Assembly (NCBI RefSeq): GCF_017948455.1
Contig: NZ_JAFFSU010000026.1
Coordinates: 1 to 64,000 of the forward strand
Reading direction: 5' to 3'
Length of the DNA: 64,000 bases
From: Streptomyces sp. GESEQ-4
GTDB lineage: Bacteria; Actinomycetota; Actinomycetes; Streptomycetales; Streptomycetaceae
A model generated the notes under the pieces. That model had not been told where the DNA came from. It ran no database searches and was given only the letters and a program-made list of their open reading frames with translations. Below are positions 24,275-33,911 of this stretch, one piece after another. The translations under genes and the position numbers were made by a program. Within the stretch, counting starts at the first letter, position 1; every line of letters begins with the position of its first letter.

Positions 24275-24943
24275 TCAGCTGAAGACGATCATCGAGCCCT
24301 GCGCCAGACTCCGTGTCGCCGCCGCGTGCAGGCCGAGCCAGACGTGCCGCTCGCGGGCGAAGGGGCTGGGGTCGTAGGGGGCGGGGACCGCGGGTTCCTC
24401 CAGCTCGGTGGGGGCCAGTGGGGGCTGAGGTGGTGCCGGGGGGTTGGCCGGGTCGATGCCGATCACCGGCGCTACGAGTTCCAGCTCGCGCAGAAGGGCC
24501 TGCGAGGAGCCCAACGGGCCGCCTCCGGCGAGGAGTTCGTCGTTGGCGAGGGGGTGCGGGAAGTCCACTGGGACGTATGCGCCCGCATGGTCGTAGTGCC
24601 AGACCAGGTGTGACTGCTGGGCCGTCGTCTCGAACATCTCCAGGAGTTGTTCGTAGTCGCCGCCGAGTGCGTCGACCGGCGTCACCGGCAGACCGCAGAC
24701 CTGGAGCAGGTACGCGCGGCGCAGGAAGTGCAGCGCGTCGTAGTCGAAGCCGGCCACCGGGGCCACGTCGCCGGACAGGCCCGGCATGTACTGGTACACC
24801 GGCACCGGGGGCAGCCCGGCCTCGGCCAGCACCTTGTTGTATTGCGCGAGTTCCTCGGCGAACGGGTTGTCGGGCGTGTGGCACAACACGTCGACGAGCG
24901 GTACCAGCCACAGGTCACAGGCCAAAAGAGGTCTCCTCGTCAC
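24275..24943 (-). CDS. hypothetical protein
   Basis: A 222-residue acidic, Pro-rich soluble protein that I cannot place in a family. It has no signal peptide or membrane segment. Features are an N-terminal LWLVPLVDVLCHTPDNPFAE segment, several Trp/His residues (HLVWHYDHAGAYVPVDFPHP) and a Pro/Ala linker at about 165-190. Codon usage fits a real gene. The ribosome site is GAGGAGACC before the ATG. Repeated CTAG and GAAACGAC words lie in its promoter region. Confidence 0.6.
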   Translation of the reverse strand: MTRRPLLACDLWLVPLVDVLCHTPDNPFAEELAQYNKVLAEAGLPPVPVYQYMPGLSGDVAPVAGFDYDALHFLRRAYLLQVCGLPVTPVDALGGDYEQLLEMFETTAQQSHLVWHYDHAGAYVPVDFPHPLANDELLAGGGPLGSSQALLRELELVAPVIGIDPANPPAPPQPPLAPTELEEPAVPAPYDPSPFARERHVWLGLHAAATRSLAQGSMIVFS

Positions 24944-24992
24944 GACTAGAAACGACCAGAACTGAGTAACTAGCGACTTCTGAAACGACTAG
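24943..24992 (-). promoter_or_regulatory. repeat words in the promoter of the 24275-24943 gene
   Basis: CGACTAGAAACGAC at 24943-24956 and GAAACGACTAG at 24982-24992 flank a third CTAG. The half-sites are 39 bases apart in the short gap between two minus-strand genes. They look like regulator half-sites, but no consensus is known to me. Confidence 0.35.
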
Positions 24993-25015
24993 GACAGTAG
25001 TCGGTGTGGTGCCCA

Positions 25016-27505
25016 TCAGCTCCCCGCGTGCAGATCCCATACCCACACCCCGCCGGTCCATTTACCAGGGCTGCCCACCAGCTTCTCCACCGTCTCGCGC
25101 AGCTTGTCGTCGTTCTGCTGCGGCGCCAGGACCAGCACACCCGCCTTCCAGAAGGCGAGGTCGTGCCGGGCCAGCGTCCGCCAGTTCGCACCGATCTCCG
25201 GAATCTTGCCCGTATAGCGCACCTCCCGCAGGAGGTTGGAGGTGTCGCGGGGGGAGGCGCCGTAGATGCCGACGCGCTCCTCGCCGTAGGGGCCGTTGAA
25301 GTAGCCGCCGGGGAGCTTGAAGCCCATGCCGGCCTCCGTCTGCCAGTGCAGGGCCTCCGCGTCGCCGGGGTCCGGCAGCGGGACCGGGACGAGCGACTCG
25401 CCCTTTCCGACGTACGACTTCCAGCTCCCGTCCGCGATGAACGCGGGTACCTCCGCGCGGTCCACCGCCTTCAGCGGGGCGGGGACGAGGGGGAGCAGGG
25501 CGAGGCAGATGCCGAGGAAGCCGGCGAACTGCGTGCCCACGGAGCGGGTGGCGGCCAGCCGGTCCACCGCCAGCGCCACCAGCATGCCCAGCGCCGGTGC
25601 GCACACCATCGCCACGCGGCTCTCGATGACCGACTCGAACAACGGCTTCTCGGCGAGCAGCGCCCAGGGGCCGGGGAGGACGACATCCGTCAGCGGGATG
25701 CGGAACTCCGGGCCCAGGGAGAGGAAGGCCGCCGCGACCGCCGTGAACGCCAGCGCCTTGACCAGGGCGTGCTCCCACAGCCGTATGACGATCGCGAAGG
25801 CGAGGGCGACCAGGGGCCAGCCGTAGAAGGCGTTCTGTTCGGTGGGGTTGAGGGAGAGGGCGTTCGCGGTGTCCGCGTCGCCCGCGATGAGTGAGCGTTC
25901 GGCGAAGGAGAGCAGGGCCAGCGGGCTGTTGCCGGCGTTGTCGCCGTGCAGGACGCTGTGGTAGCTCTGCGGGCCGTAGAACTGCCAGGCCAGGGCGTAG
26001 ACGACCAGGGGGAGGCAGGTCGCGGCGCCGATCAGCACGCCCTTGCCGAGCGGGCGCCAGGACGCCTTCGCCACATCCCGTCGTACGACTCCATAGGCGG
26101 CGGCGAACAGCAGCATCCCCATCGCCGCGAGGAGGAGAGGCTCCTCGCCGAGGTAGATCTGGTACGCCGCCATCAGGCCCAGCACGATGCCGTCCCGGGT
26201 GACCCGGGTGCCGGCGCAGAGCCGCAGCGCGCGGTCGATGATCAGCGGGATCATGAACAGGATGATGAAGTTCGGGTGCGCGTGGGCGTGGCTGACCATC
26301 GGCGGGGCGAAGGCCGCGAGGGACGCGCCGACGAAGGCCGCGGCGCGCTGCCGTACGACCCGTTTCACGATCAGCCAGTACCAGGCGGCGGCGGTGGCCG
26401 CGAGGCCCAGCGTCATGACGACGCTCAGGGAGATCGCCGGGCCCGCGAGCAGGGTCAGCGGCGTGAAGGGGACGGACAGGCCGAGCATGACCGTGTTGGC
26501 CATGAGGTTCACGCCGTCGGGGAAGCCCTGGAGGTCGGTGAAGAGGGGGTTGCGGAGGTGGGCGACGTTGTCGGCCGTCACCGCGAAGAACCACTCCCAC
26601 TGGTTCTGGTCCCGGAGCGAATCCGGCAGATAGCGGTTGCTCGGGTCGATCAGGCGGCCCGAGTAGAGGGCGACCGACATGAGGAGGAAGAGGGCGACGG
26701 CCAGGAGGTCCGCCGGGCGCAGCGCGCGGGCCTTGAGGCGGGCGAGTTCGGCGAGGACGCGGCCGTAGTCGAGGGGGCCGACCTTCGAGCCGCTCTGGTG
26801 CGACCAGCGGACCGGGACCTCGGCGAGCGGCCAGTCGGCGCGGCGGAAGTGCTGGAGGACCTCGACGTCGATGCCCCAGCCGTCGAGGCGGGAGTCGGCG
26901 AAGGCCTCGCGGGCGCGGTCGCCGTCGAAGAGCTTGAAGCCGCACTGGGTGTCGCGGATGCCGGGGACAGCGGTCCTGCGTATGAGGACGTTGCCCGCGC
27001 GGCCGAGCAGTTCGCGTACCGGGTGCTGGCGGTCGCCGATCGTCGCGCCGGGCACGGAACGGGAGCCGATCGCGGCGGCATATCCCTCGCTGAGCGCCTT
27101 GTCGAGCCGCTCCAACTCCTCGATGGGCGCGGCCAGATCGGCGTCGGTGACCAGCACCCGGCGGCCACGGGTGGCGGCGACGCCGAGGCGGAGGGCGGCG
27201 CCCTTGCCGCGGTTGCGGTCGGCGGTGACGAGGCGGATGCGGGTGTCGCGCGCGTCGGTCCCCGCGGTCTTCTCGGTCTTTTCGGCGCCCGCGGTCTTTT
27301 CGGCGCGCTCGGTCCGTTCGGTGACGAGGTCGCGGGTGCCGTCGGTGGAGCCGTCGTCGGCGACGATTATCTCCCAGTCGCCCCAGCGGCCCTCGTCCTC
27401 GCCGAGATAGTCGGCGATGGCGTCGAGGGTGGGGCCGAGACGCCCTTCTTCGTTGTAGGCGGGGATGACGACGGAGAGGTCCACGGCCGTTTCAGGGCCC
27501 TTCAT
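25016..27505 (-). CDS. fused GT2 glycosyltransferase and polytopic membrane protein
   Basis: An 829-residue two-part protein. Residues 1-250 are a GT2 domain like dolichyl/polyprenyl-phosphate glucosyltransferases: LSVVIPAYNEEGRLGPTLDA, the DDGSTDGT nucleotide-binding loop and the VTDADLAAP DxD motif. Residues 270-680 contain about ten to twelve membrane helices and a periplasmic tail of some 140 residues, resembling GT-C-type proteins. It would load a sugar on a lipid carrier and handle or transfer it across the membrane. Residues 60-95 are a Lys/Thr/Ala/Glu repeat insert within the GT2 domain. The ATG overlaps the stop of the GntR gene. Confidence 0.85.
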   Translation of the reverse strand: MKGPETAVDLSVVIPAYNEEGRLGPTLDAIADYLGEDEGRWGDWEIIVADDGSTDGTRDLVTERTERAEKTAGAEKTEKTAGTDARDTRIRLVTADRNRGKGAALRLGVAATRGRRVLVTDADLAAPIEELERLDKALSEGYAAAIGSRSVPGATIGDRQHPVRELLGRAGNVLIRRTAVPGIRDTQCGFKLFDGDRAREAFADSRLDGWGIDVEVLQHFRRADWPLAEVPVRWSHQSGSKVGPLDYGRVLAELARLKARALRPADLLAVALFLLMSVALYSGRLIDPSNRYLPDSLRDQNQWEWFFAVTADNVAHLRNPLFTDLQGFPDGVNLMANTVMLGLSVPFTPLTLLAGPAISLSVVMTLGLAATAAAWYWLIVKRVVRQRAAAFVGASLAAFAPPMVSHAHAHPNFIILFMIPLIIDRALRLCAGTRVTRDGIVLGLMAAYQIYLGEEPLLLAAMGMLLFAAAYGVVRRDVAKASWRPLGKGVLIGAATCLPLVVYALAWQFYGPQSYHSVLHGDNAGNSPLALLSFAERSLIAGDADTANALSLNPTEQNAFYGWPLVALAFAIVIRLWEHALVKALAFTAVAAAFLSLGPEFRIPLTDVVLPGPWALLAEKPLFESVIESRVAMVCAPALGMLVALAVDRLAATRSVGTQFAGFLGICLALLPLVPAPLKAVDRAEVPAFIADGSWKSYVGKGESLVPVPLPDPGDAEALHWQTEAGMGFKLPGGYFNGPYGEERVGIYGASPRDTSNLLREVRYTGKIPEIGANWRTLARHDLAFWKAGVLVLAPQQNDDKLRETVEKLVGSPGKWTGGVWVWDLHAGS

Positions 27506-28203
27506 CCGGCCGCCAGGCGTTCGATGAGGGCCAGGGAGTCAGCGTTGTACGAGGCGACGATCGCGCGTGCCTCCGTCGTGTCGCGTCGGGCCAGTGCGTC
27601 GACCAACTCGGTGTGGCAGGACCAGAGGTGGCCGCGCAGGTCGGTCACCCGGCGCAGGTGCTGGACCGCGCAGACCCAGGACTGGACGCGCAGCCGGTGC
27701 AGGAAGTCGGCGAGGTAGGGGTTGCCGAAGAGGTTGCCGAGTTCCTTCCAGAAGCGCAGGTCGTAGCCGATCAGGACGGTGAGGTCGCCCGCGGCTGCCG
27801 CGCGCTGTGCCTCCTCGCCGCGGCGGCGCACTCCGGCGAGGCCGGCGGCGAAACGGGCGTCCGTGGGGTTCTGGTAGCCGCGGTGATTGCCGTCCAGTGC
27901 CTGGAACATGCCCGCGATGACCAGGCTGCGGGCCTCCAGGATGCGGCGGTAGTCCGCTACGGAGTACTCGTGGACGTGGAAGCCGCGGTGCTGGTCGGCG
28001 TCGAGGAGGCCCTGCGCGGAGAGATCGACCAGGGCCTCGCGTACGGGGGTGGCGGAGACGCCGTACTGCTCGGCGATCTCCTTCACCGTGAACTCCTGAC
28101 CCGGCTGCAGCCGTCCCGCCAGCACCTCGTCGCGAAGCGCTTCGGCGATCTGCTGCCGCAGGGTGCTGCGGGTCACGGCGCCGTTGCCGCTGGTGCCGGG
28201 CAT
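27502..28203 (-). CDS. GntR family (FCD subgroup) transcriptional regulator
   Basis: A 233-residue regulator. The N-terminal winged helix reads RQQIAEALRDEVLAGRLQPG and EIAEQYGVSATPVREALVDL, diagnostic of GntR. The helical C-terminal FCD domain has the metal/ligand positions in SLVIAGMFQ, DLRFWKELGN and WSCHTELVDAL. It is first in an operon with the glycosyltransferase and has a perfect 13-bp inverted repeat just upstream (28233-28268), likely its autoregulatory site. The effector is probably a small carboxylate, as in other FCD regulators, but cannot be named. Confidence 0.9.
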   Translation of the reverse strand: MPGTSGNGAVTRSTLRQQIAEALRDEVLAGRLQPGQEFTVKEIAEQYGVSATPVREALVDLSAQGLLDADQHRGFHVHEYSVADYRRILEARSLVIAGMFQALDGNHRGYQNPTDARFAAGLAGVRRRGEEAQRAAAAGDLTVLIGYDLRFWKELGNLFGNPYLADFLHRLRVQSWVCAVQHLRRVTDLRGHLWSCHTELVDALARRDTTEARAIVASYNADSLALIERLAAG

Positions 28204-28232
28204 GGTCGGGGCGTCTCCCTACGTCGCGATGG

Positions 28233-28268
28233 GGTGGCGTGCTCGCATATGTCTACGAGCACGCCACC
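28233..28268. promoter_or_regulatory. perfect 13-bp inverted repeat upstream of the gntR gene
   Basis: GGTGGCGTGCTCG and CGAGCACGCCACC flank a 10-base AT-richer centre, 29 bases before the GntR start. The perfect symmetry and position point to a GntR operator or a stable RNA hairpin in the leader. Confidence 0.6.
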
Positions 28269-28352
28269 TTACGCGTTCGGCTTGCAGGGGTCGCCGTCCC
28301 GGCGGGGGAGCGGGAAGGCGGTTGTTCTCGCCCCCGCCGCCCCTACCCGTCC

Positions 28353-28436
28353 CATCCTGAAGGGGCTCCGCCCCTTCGACCCCGTTCCGGGGGCCAGCCC
28401 CCGGACCCCCGCTCCTCAAACGCCGGAGGGGCTGAA
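28353..28436 (+). repeat. dispersed repeat C
   Basis: The block contains two nested hairpins, AGGGGCTCCGCCCCTTCGAC and CCGGGGGCCAGCCCCCGG, followed by GCTCCTCAAACGCCGGAGG. I recall this module as widespread between streptomycete genes. It probably serves as a bidirectional terminator. Confidence 0.65.
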
Positions 28437-28458
28437 TTGTGCGGACCGGCGCCGTAGC

Positions 28459-28532
28459 CTGCGGGCATGCGTGCCGCCTGGGGCGGCACGGGTGGGCGCA
28501 GGCGGCACCCCGCCAGCGCCGGGCTGCGCGGC
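28459..28532 (+). repeat. dispersed repeat B, copy 1
   Basis: Starts CTGCGGGCATGCGTGCCGCC and continues as a GC-rich block ending in GCGCCGGGCTGCGCGGCC. Nearly the same block occurs at 37036-37113, with a shortened copy at 36971-37035. Confidence 0.75.
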
Positions 28533-28549
28533 CAACCCCCCCCCCGCAG

Positions 28550-29905
28550 CTACTCCGCGAACTCGTCAGCCACGGTCAGCGCGGCGTCCAATGCCGCGAG
28601 CCCCTCCTTCAGTTCCGCCTCCGTGACGTTGCACGGCGGGACGACATGTGTCCGGTTCATGTTGATGAACGGCCAGATGCCGTTGGCCTTCGCGGCGGAG
28701 CCGAGCGCGGTCATGGGGGCGTTCGCAGGGCCGGACGCGTTGTACGGGACCAGCGGCTCGCGGGTCTCCTTGTTCTTGACCAGCTCGAGCGCCCAGAACA
28801 TGCCGACGCCCCGCACCTCGCCGACGCACGCGTGCCGCTCGGCCAGCTCTCGCAGCGCCGGTTCCACCACCTCCGCGCCGAGCCTCGCCGCGTTCTCGAC
28901 GATGCCCTCCTCGGCCATGACGTTGATCGTCGCGACGGCGGCGGCGCAGGCCAGGGGATGGCCGGAGTAGGTCAGTCCGCCCGGATAGGCCCGCTGAGCG
29001 AACGTCTCCGCGATCGCCCCGGAGATCGCGACCCCGCCCAGCGGCACATACCCGGAGTTCACGCCCTTCGCGAAGGTCAGCAGGTCCGGTACGACGCCGA
29101 ACAGGTCCGCCGCGAACCACTCGCCCGTCCGCCCGAACCCGGCCATGACCTCGTCCAGCACGAAGACGATCCCGTACTTGTCGCAGATCTCACGGACGCC
29201 CGCCAGATAGCCCGGCGGCGGCACCATGATCCCCGCGGTCCCCGGAATCGTCTCGAGAACGATCGCGGCGACGGTCGACGGCCCCTCGAAGGCGATCGTC
29301 GTCTCCAGGTGCTCGAGAGCCCGCGCACACTCCTGCTCCTCCGTCTCCGCGTAGAAGCGGGAGCGGTAGAGGAAGGGTGCCCAGAAGTGCACCACACCGG
29401 CGGAACCGCTGTCCGATGCCCAGCGGCGCGGGTCACCCGTGATGTTCACCGCCTGCTGCGTACCACCGTGGTAGGAGCGGTACGCCGACAGCACCTTCGG
29501 CCGGCCCGTGTGCAGCCGCGCCATCCGCGCCGCGTGCTCGACCGCGTCCGCCCCGCCGTTGGTGAAGAAGATCTTGTCCAGGTCACCCGGCGTCCGCTCG
29601 GCGATCAGCCGCGCCGCCTCCGACCGCGCCTCGATCGCGAACGCGGGCGCGAAGGTCGTCATCCTCCCGGCCTGCTCCTGGATCGCGGCGACGACCTTCG
29701 GGTGCTGGTAGCCGATGTTCGTGTAGACGAGCCCGCTGGTGAAGTCGAGGTAGCGCTTGCCGTCGTAGTCCCAGAAGTACGACCCCTCCGCGCCGGCGAC
29801 GGCGAGCGGGTCGATGAGCTCCTGCGCGGACCAGGAGTGGAACACATGCGCACGGTCCGCGGCCTTCACGGCGGCGCCGACCTCGGGATCTGGCTGAGGG
29901 GTCAT
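28550..29905 (-). CDS. class III PLP-dependent aminotransferase
   Basis: A 451-residue aminotransferase from ATG 29905; an in-frame upstream extension to 30061 covers operator DNA and is rejected. PLP-binding residues are Asp251 (in FVLDEVMAGFGRTGEW) and the Schiff-base Lys280 (in LLTFAKGVNSGYVPLGG). The FFTNGGADAVEHA loop binds the cofactor phosphate. The family covers omega-amino acid, taurine and beta-alanine:pyruvate aminotransferases; the substrate is not decided by sequence. It stands alone between repeats and the DJ-1/marR operon. Confidence 0.9.
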   Translation of the reverse strand: MTPQPDPEVGAAVKAADRAHVFHSWSAQELIDPLAVAGAEGSYFWDYDGKRYLDFTSGLVYTNIGYQHPKVVAAIQEQAGRMTTFAPAFAIEARSEAARLIAERTPGDLDKIFFTNGGADAVEHAARMARLHTGRPKVLSAYRSYHGGTQQAVNITGDPRRWASDSGSAGVVHFWAPFLYRSRFYAETEEQECARALEHLETTIAFEGPSTVAAIVLETIPGTAGIMVPPPGYLAGVREICDKYGIVFVLDEVMAGFGRTGEWFAADLFGVVPDLLTFAKGVNSGYVPLGGVAISGAIAETFAQRAYPGGLTYSGHPLACAAAVATINVMAEEGIVENAARLGAEVVEPALRELAERHACVGEVRGVGMFWALELVKNKETREPLVPYNASGPANAPMTALGSAAKANGIWPFINMNRTHVVPPCNVTEAELKEGLAALDAALTVADEFAE

Positions 29906-30023
29906 GCGGGCGAGCGTAAGTGTCCGCGATACGGAAGCGGTATCGGCGTCCTGTCTGTGGGACGACGCTTTCCGCGACAGGTTGTCGACAGCCAGGGATC
30001 CCGCTCTGATCCCGCCCAAGATA

Positions 30024-30059
30024 TTGACAGCATGCTGTCGTGAATGACAGGATGCTGTC
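30024..30059 (+). promoter_or_regulatory. twin MarR-type operators
   Basis: A perfect 14-bp palindrome GACAGCATGCTGTC (30026-30039) is followed by GACAGGATGCTGTC (30046-30059), exactly 20 bases away, two helical turns on the same DNA face. A -35-like TTGACA (30024-30029) overlaps the first site. The sites precede the DJ-1/marR operon and face the aminotransferase gene on the other side. Confidence 0.7.
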
Positions 30060-30090
30060 ATCGCTTCGAAGGGTCCAGGAGGAGCCAGCC

Positions 30091-30693
30091 ATGAACCACA
30101 AGCCCGTACACCTCGCCGTCTACAACACCCTCGCCGACTGGGAGACCGGTCACGCGACCGCCCATCTCGCCCGCGCCGGGTACCCGATCCGCACCGCCGG
30201 CCCCACCCGCGACCCCGTCACCAGCATCGGCGGGCTCCGCATCCAGCCCGACCTCGCCCTGGACGACGTACGCCCCGAAGACAGCTCGCTGCTGATCCTG
30301 CCGGGCGCCGACCTGTGGGACACGAGCGACGATCTCGCGCCGTTCGCCCGCAAGGCGCGGGAGTTCCTCGACGTCGGCGTCCCCGTCGCCGCGATCTGCG
30401 GAGCCACCGCGGGACTCGCCCGCGAGGGACTGCTCGACGACCGCGACCACACCAGCGCCGTCTCCTTCTATCTCGCGGCCACCGGATACAAGGGCGGTGA
30501 CCGGTACGTCGACGCGGACGCCGTGACCGACGGCAACCTCGTCACCGCCGGCCCCACCGAGCCCGTCGCCTTCGCGCGGGAGATCTTCCGGCTGCTCGGG
30601 GTGTACGAGGGCGAGGTGCTCGACGCCTGGTACCGGCTGTTCCACGACTCGGACGCGGAGGCGTACGCCGTCCTTCAGGGGGCGGCCAAGTGA
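30091..30693 (+). CDS. DJ-1/PfpI superfamily protein
   Basis: A 200-residue protein from ATG 30091 with a strong AGGAGG site. The class I glutamine-amidotransferase-like fold shows the nucleophile elbow in VPVAAICGATAGLA, with Cys103. LLILPGADLWD supplies the loop before the strand. Members include glyoxalases (methylglyoxal to lactate), deglycases and chaperones. The GTGA overlap with a MarR gene suggests a stress response, perhaps to reactive aldehydes; this is inference. Confidence 0.85.
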   Translation: MNHKPVHLAVYNTLADWETGHATAHLARAGYPIRTAGPTRDPVTSIGGLRIQPDLALDDVRPEDSSLLILPGADLWDTSDDLAPFARKAREFLDVGVPVAAICGATAGLAREGLLDDRDHTSAVSFYLAATGYKGGDRYVDADAVTDGNLVTAGPTEPVAFAREIFRLLGVYEGEVLDAWYRLFHDSDAEAYAVLQGAAK

Positions 30694-31148
30694 GCGGGGA
30701 GCGTCAGGATCTGCTCAGCCGCAGCGCCCTCGGAGTCTTCCGGCTGAACGGCCAATTCCTCGCCGTGGCAGAGGAGTTGGCGCGGCCTGCCGGACTCACC
30801 GCCGCCTGGTGGCAGGTGCTCGGCGCCGTGCTGCGGGAGCCGTTGCCGGTCTCCGGGATCGCGCGGGAGATGGGCATCACGCGGCAGAGCGTCCAGCGGA
30901 TCGCCGATCTGCTGGTGGAGCGCGGACTCGCCGAGTACCGCCCCAACCCCGCCCACCGCCGCGCCAAACTCCTCGCACCGACGGAGGAGGGGCTCGCGGC
31001 GGTCCGCCGGATCAATCCCGGGCACACCGTCTTCGCGGACCGGCTCGCGGAGGCCTTCGGGGAGGACGAACTCGCGGACGCCGTGCGGCTCCTGGAACGG
31101 CTGTCGAAGGTACTCGAGCAAGTGGGCCCACCTGTTACGGAACCTTGA
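30690..31148 (+). CDS. MarR family transcriptional regulator
   Basis: A 152-residue MarR regulator with GTG start overlapping the DJ-1 gene stop. The winged helix-turn-helix spans about residues 40-100 (VSGIAREMGITRQSVQRIAD recognition region and the wing PAHRRAKLLAPTEEG), flanked by dimerisation helices. It is the likely ligand of the twin palindromes at 30024-30059, so the operon should be autorepressed. The single N-terminal helix lacks an obvious sensing Cys. Confidence 0.9.
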   Translation: MSGERQDLLSRSALGVFRLNGQFLAVAEELARPAGLTAAWWQVLGAVLREPLPVSGIAREMGITRQSVQRIADLLVERGLAEYRPNPAHRRAKLLAPTEEGLAAVRRINPGHTVFADRLAEAFGEDELADAVRLLERLSKVLEQVGPPVTEP

Positions 31149-31157
31149 AGTGCTCTG

Positions 31158-31673
31158 TCAGGGATCGTCGGGGCTGCTCGCGAGGGATCCGCCTATCCAG
31201 AAGGGCAGTGCCTTTTGGTCTTTGCTCAGTGACCGTCGTATGGCGTTGACCAACTGCATCTGCGCTTGGGCGGGTGCTCTACTGGCCTGGGCGAACTCCT
31301 CCGCGCTCAACGGATTGTGCAACGGGTCGCGTGCCGGGTCACGCGCGACCTGGTCCAGGAACACGCCGATGGCCTTACCGAAGTTGTCGATCTCCGCCGC
31401 GACGGCGGCGGGGGCGACCAGACTGGCACGGGTCAGGGCCGCGCTCCACTCGCTCCAGTCGTAGTCCCATCCCTGTCGGCCGGCATGGGCACGGCTGATG
31501 GTCATCGTGAACTTGGCGTAGTGGCTGATCAGTTCCTGGTAGGCGATCAGTTGCTTGTCCCGCAGCCACTGACGGTCCTGGGCACGGTGGGTGACGATGC
31601 CCCCGACCAGGACCCCGATCGTGGCGGCCAGCGCCCCCGCGGCCGTTGTCACCAGTGTGTCCAGCAGTGCCAC
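31158..31673 (-). CDS. hypothetical protein with one N-terminal membrane helix
   Basis: A 171-residue protein. Residues 5-28 are a membrane helix (TAAGALAATIGVLVGGIVTH) followed directly by HRAQDRQWLRDKQLIAYQEL, a basic amphipathic helix, then further helices to the C-terminus. This plan, TM followed by an xxxQxxWLRDKR-like helix, is common in actinobacterial proteins of unknown role. It converges on the marR gene, leaving only 9 bases between stops. I cannot assign a function. Confidence 0.65.
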   Translation of the reverse strand: MALLDTLVTTAAGALAATIGVLVGGIVTHRAQDRQWLRDKQLIAYQELISHYAKFTMTISRAHAGRQGWDYDWSEWSAALTRASLVAPAAVAAEIDNFGKAIGVFLDQVARDPARDPLHNPLSAEEFAQASRAPAQAQMQLVNAIRRSLSKDQKALPFWIGGSLASSPDDP

Positions 31674-31925
31674 CCGAGGCCCCGCATCCCCTGTCGCTCG
31701 AACGCCAGCGGCTCGAACCTACTGGTGACCAGCCTCCGGTGACAATGCTCAACTGCCGTGGCACAGGCAGCCGTCGCGGCGCGCCTTTTGATCTTTTGGG
31801 GACGGGCTCGTGTCCGATGCACCGGAGTTCGGATCTCCGGTTCGGGGCCACCGCGCTCACCTCCCCCTTCCCCGCCGTATCCTCGATCCATTGCACAGCG
31901 CGTATCGGGGGAGGGCGGCGCGGCG

Positions 31926-33764
<1,839 letters not shown>

Positions 33765-33911
33765 CCAAGTCCCCCTGTGTGCACGCCGGTTGAAGACCCC
33801 GCGCGGCAGTTGAATCTCAAGCGAACATCTGCGGACGGAAACGGAGTATCACAGCCCGCGACCCTAAAGTGACCGGACACTATCGGGTTCTGGGAGTTGC
33901 GGGGGCACCCA

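Larger units (their letters stand above)
28204..28549. other. non-coding gap made of an operator and two dispersed repeats
   Basis: This 346-base gap has no gene that I can support. It contains the inverted repeat at 28233-28268, repeat C at 28353-28436 and a copy of repeat B at 28459-28532. The remainder (about 28269-28352) is C-rich with no visible signal. Confidence 0.7.

Noticed and set aside
29906..30061. N-terminal extension of the aminotransferase
   Set aside because: The extra 52 residues would cover the twin palindromes and a TTGACA hexamer and show no aminotransferase similarity; ATG 29905 fits the family start.
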